A stretch of DNA of 64,000 bases from Marinobacter sp050379415 (GTDB lineage: Bacteria > Pseudomonadota > Gammaproteobacteria > Pseudomonadales > Oleiphilaceae), in assembly GCF_050379415.1 (NCBI RefSeq), contig NZ_JBNRLS010000004.1, positions 372,001-436,000 of the forward strand. The letters are read 5' to 3'. A program made the translations under genes and the position numbers. Below are positions 62,224 through 64,000 of the stretch, in pieces; within the stretch, counting starts at the first letter, position 1, and every line of letters starts with the position of its first letter. The notes under the pieces are model-generated. The model did no database searches, had not been told where the DNA came from, and saw nothing but the letters and a program-made list of their open reading frames with translations.

Positions 62224-64000
62224 ATGAATAAGCAGTCCGGCATACATTACCTCCGCGACCCCAAGCCAGCAGCCAGCAGCAAACCGGTTCCTGCAGAGGT
62301 TACGCGTATTCGTGACACGGTGGTCGCCGGACTGGGCGATCTGCTGCAGGGAGCCTTTGACGCCGTCGACGACTCCCTGTTCGAACTGGCCAACAATGCC
62401 CGCAGTAACAACGAGCAGAATCGCTACTTCGAGGCGATGCGGGAAATCCGCATCAAGCGCAAGGGCGTGGAGCGCCAGTTCCAGAATTCTGTCGCCGGAT
62501 TGTTTGCCGATCCCCCCCGCACTGGCCAGACCCAAGGGGAAACCCCGGCTTACAGTACCAGTGCCGATACGCTGTCGCTGGTCGGTGACGAAGACCTCGA
62601 AGAACAAGTTGCCCTCAATGCCATGATCGGCAAGGCCAAAGCCCACTTCCAGGGGCCGCTGCTTCAGCTTCAGGCCCGATTCAGCCAGGTTTACCCGGAC
62701 GCCAGCGATGAGGCTCCGGTCAACCCCATGGCCCCGGAGCATCTTTGCGGTGCCTTTATCGAGGCCATCCATGCACTGGAAATCCAGATCCGGGAACGGC
62801 TCATCCTGCTCAAACAGTTCGACCGCTATGTGGTTTCAAACCTCGGCATGCTCCTGGACGAGGCCAACCGTATTCTGATCCAGGCGGGCATCATTCCCAA
62901 TTTCCGGTACCACGGAAAGTCCGGACAACAGGCGGAGAAGAAAAGCACCCAGGCATCGACCACGGCCTCGCAGTCGACGGCAGACAGACCTGGCACTGGC
63001 GGAGCAGCCGCTGGCGAGGAAGCCAGCCCCGTTTTCGAGCAGATCCGGCAGATGCTGGCGCAGCAGAGAGCCAATGCCGGCATTCCTTCCCGCTCATCCA
63101 ATACCCAGATCCGGGTTGTCGGCCATACTGAGCTGGCCAGCCTTCTGAGCGCCCTACCCCTTGCCGACTCCTATTCACCGGATGGGGACCTGAGCGAGGG
63201 CGAGCCGGTGACTGTCGACCTCCGCGCCATCGTCGAGCAACTGCTGGCCAGGACGGAATCGGAGGACGGTCGCAAACCCGCCCTTAATGAGGTAGACGAG
63301 GATCTCATCAACCTCGTGTCGATGCTGTTCGAATTCATTCTGGACGACTACAACCTTTCGGCACCGGTCCAGGTGCTGATCAGTCGCCTGCAGATTCCTA
63401 TCCTGAAAGTGGTTATCCGGGACAAATCGTTCTTCAGCCAGGCCTCCCACCCGGCCAGGAAGCTGCTCAACTCGCTGGCCCGGGCCGGCATTGGCTGGAG
63501 CAAGAGCGACGAAAAAGCCAAGGACAAGCTCTACAACCAGATCCACGAGACAGTCCAGAGAATTCTCAACGAGTTTGACGGTGATATCAGCCTGTTCGAC
63601 ACCCTGAACCGGGAGTTTGAACAGTTCCTCGAACGGGAGAACCGCAAGGCGTCCCTGGTCGAGCAGCGCACCCGGGAGTCCGAGCGTGGACGGATCAAAT
63701 CCCAGCAGGCACAACATACCGTTGACACCATCCTCCGGAAGAAGCTCGCCAGGCACCGCCTCCCGGACGTCGTCCGTGATCTCCTCGTCCATGGCTGGAG
63801 CCGCTTCATGTTCCTGGCTTACCTGCGGGATGACGTGGAGCACCGGTGGCAGGAGTCGGTCAAGGTGGTCGACGACCTGATCTGGTGCCTGCACCCCCAT
63901 AACGGGGATGACGAACGCGACCAGTGGGTCCGGGTCGTTCCCGGCCTGCTCAAGACCCTGCGTGCCGGCCTTGAGGAAGTCTCCTACAACTCGTCGCGAC
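62224..64000 (+). CDS. DUF1631 family protein, C-terminus cut by window edge
   Basis: The 592 visible codons run off the right edge without a stop. GGAGAAGG precedes ATG 62224. The protein matches DUF1631 (sometimes called thymidine phosphorylase by transfer, which I do not accept): VAGLGDLLQGAFDAVDDSLFEL, VDLISMLFEFIL-like (DLINLVSMLFEFILDDYNL), PVQVLISRLQIPILKVVI, ASHPARKLLNSLARAG. A low-complexity Ser/Thr/Ala linker lies near residues 240-265. It is cytoplasmic and largely helical. Function is unknown. Confidence 0.85.
   Translation, partial: MNKQSGIHYLRDPKPAASSKPVPAEVTRIRDTVVAGLGDLLQGAFDAVDDSLFELANNARSNNEQNRYFEAMREIRIKRKGVERQFQNSVAGLFADPPRTGQTQGETPAYSTSADTLSLVGDEDLEEQVALNAMIGKAKAHFQGPLLQLQARFSQVYPDASDEAPVNPMAPEHLCGAFIEAIHALEIQIRERLILLKQFDRYVVSNLGMLLDEANRILIQAGIIPNFRYHGKSGQQAEKKSTQASTTASQSTADRPGTGGAAAGEEASPVFEQIRQMLAQQRANAGIPSRSSNTQIRVVGHTELASLLSALPLADSYSPDGDLSEGEPVTVDLRAIVEQLLARTESEDGRKPALNEVDEDLINLVSMLFEFILDDYNLSAPVQVLISRLQIPILKVVIRDKSFFSQASHPARKLLNSLARAGIGWSKSDEKAKDKLYNQIHETVQRILNEFDGDISLFDTLNREFEQFLERENRKASLVEQRTRESERGRIKSQQAQHTVDTILRKKLARHRLPDVVRDLLVHGWSRFMFLAYLRDDVEHRWQESVKVVDDLIWCLHPHNGDDERDQWVRVVPGLLKTLRAGLEEVSYNSSR

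Overview
The window is a contiguous piece of a gammaproteobacterial chromosome, most likely Marinobacter or a close relative (inference). It has a moderately high GC content, gene orders shared with Pseudomonas and relatives (cysM-rlmD-relA-mazG opposite gacS; lepA-lepB-rnc-era-recO-pdxJ; algU-rseA-rseB-rseC-degP; rpsP-rimM-trmD-rplS), and at its left edge a fatty acyl reductase of the Marinobacter wax-ester type. I see no tRNA, rRNA, CRISPR array, insertion sequence or prophage. Coding density is high and no gene-free stretch exceeds 300 bases.

Layout. 1-1197: 5' part of the fatty acyl reductase gene, minus strand. 1430-2743: a FleN/MinD-like ATPase with an altered Walker A. 2946-7129: an overlapping cytoplasmic two-component pair (HDOD-GAF-histidine kinase, and REC-PAS-GGDEF-EAL regulator). 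7361-9064: a methyltransferase and a DUF2156 protein. 9042-10719: nudC-murI. 10861-13332: plsB. 13338-15542: adk-tsaB-rsmJ. 15749-17119: a YbaK-HDOD fusion. 17164-19809: ppc. 19913-20568: two convergent small paralogous genes. 20705-26115: cysM-rlmD-relA-mazG, with gacS/barA divergent at 26337-29210. 29220-35330: lepA-lepB-DUF4845-rnc-era-recO-pdxJ. 35437-38163: a CHASE-PAS-GGDEF-EAL protein. 38289-42544: the envelope-stress sigma-E (AlgU) operon. 42726-46122: nadB-sdhE-ygfX-ygfZ. 46111-51524: ung, lysS, prfB (programmed frameshift) and recJ. 51531-54244: hom-thrC. 54390-56160: xerD-dsbC. 56236-59723: rpsP-rimM-trmD-rplS and ffh. 59905-64000: a CcsA-like protein, a CorC/HlyC protein and a partial DUF1631 gene.

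How the genes work together. Most are housekeeping: translation and RNA maturation (lysS, prfB, lepA, era, rnc, rsmJ, rlmD, trmD, rimM, ffh, tsaB), amino acid and cofactor synthesis (hom, thrC, cysM, pdxJ, nadB), DNA repair and chromosome processing (recJ, recO, ung, xerD), membrane lipid entry (plsB) and anaplerosis (ppc). Overlaid is a dense regulatory layer: stringent response (relA), GacS signalling, AlgU envelope stress, two cyclic-di-GMP proteins and two HDOD proteins.

The least explained parts are the HDOD kinase/GGDEF-EAL pair, the FleN-like ATPase beside it, the methyltransferase-DUF2156 pair, the small paralogous pair at 19.9-20.6 kb, a pair of 30-bp palindromes of one family (46.9 and 49.8 kb), and a hairpin-TATAC arrangement shared by the hom and ffh leaders. 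I found no clearly new multi-gene defence or metabolic system; the candidates are graded in the findings.
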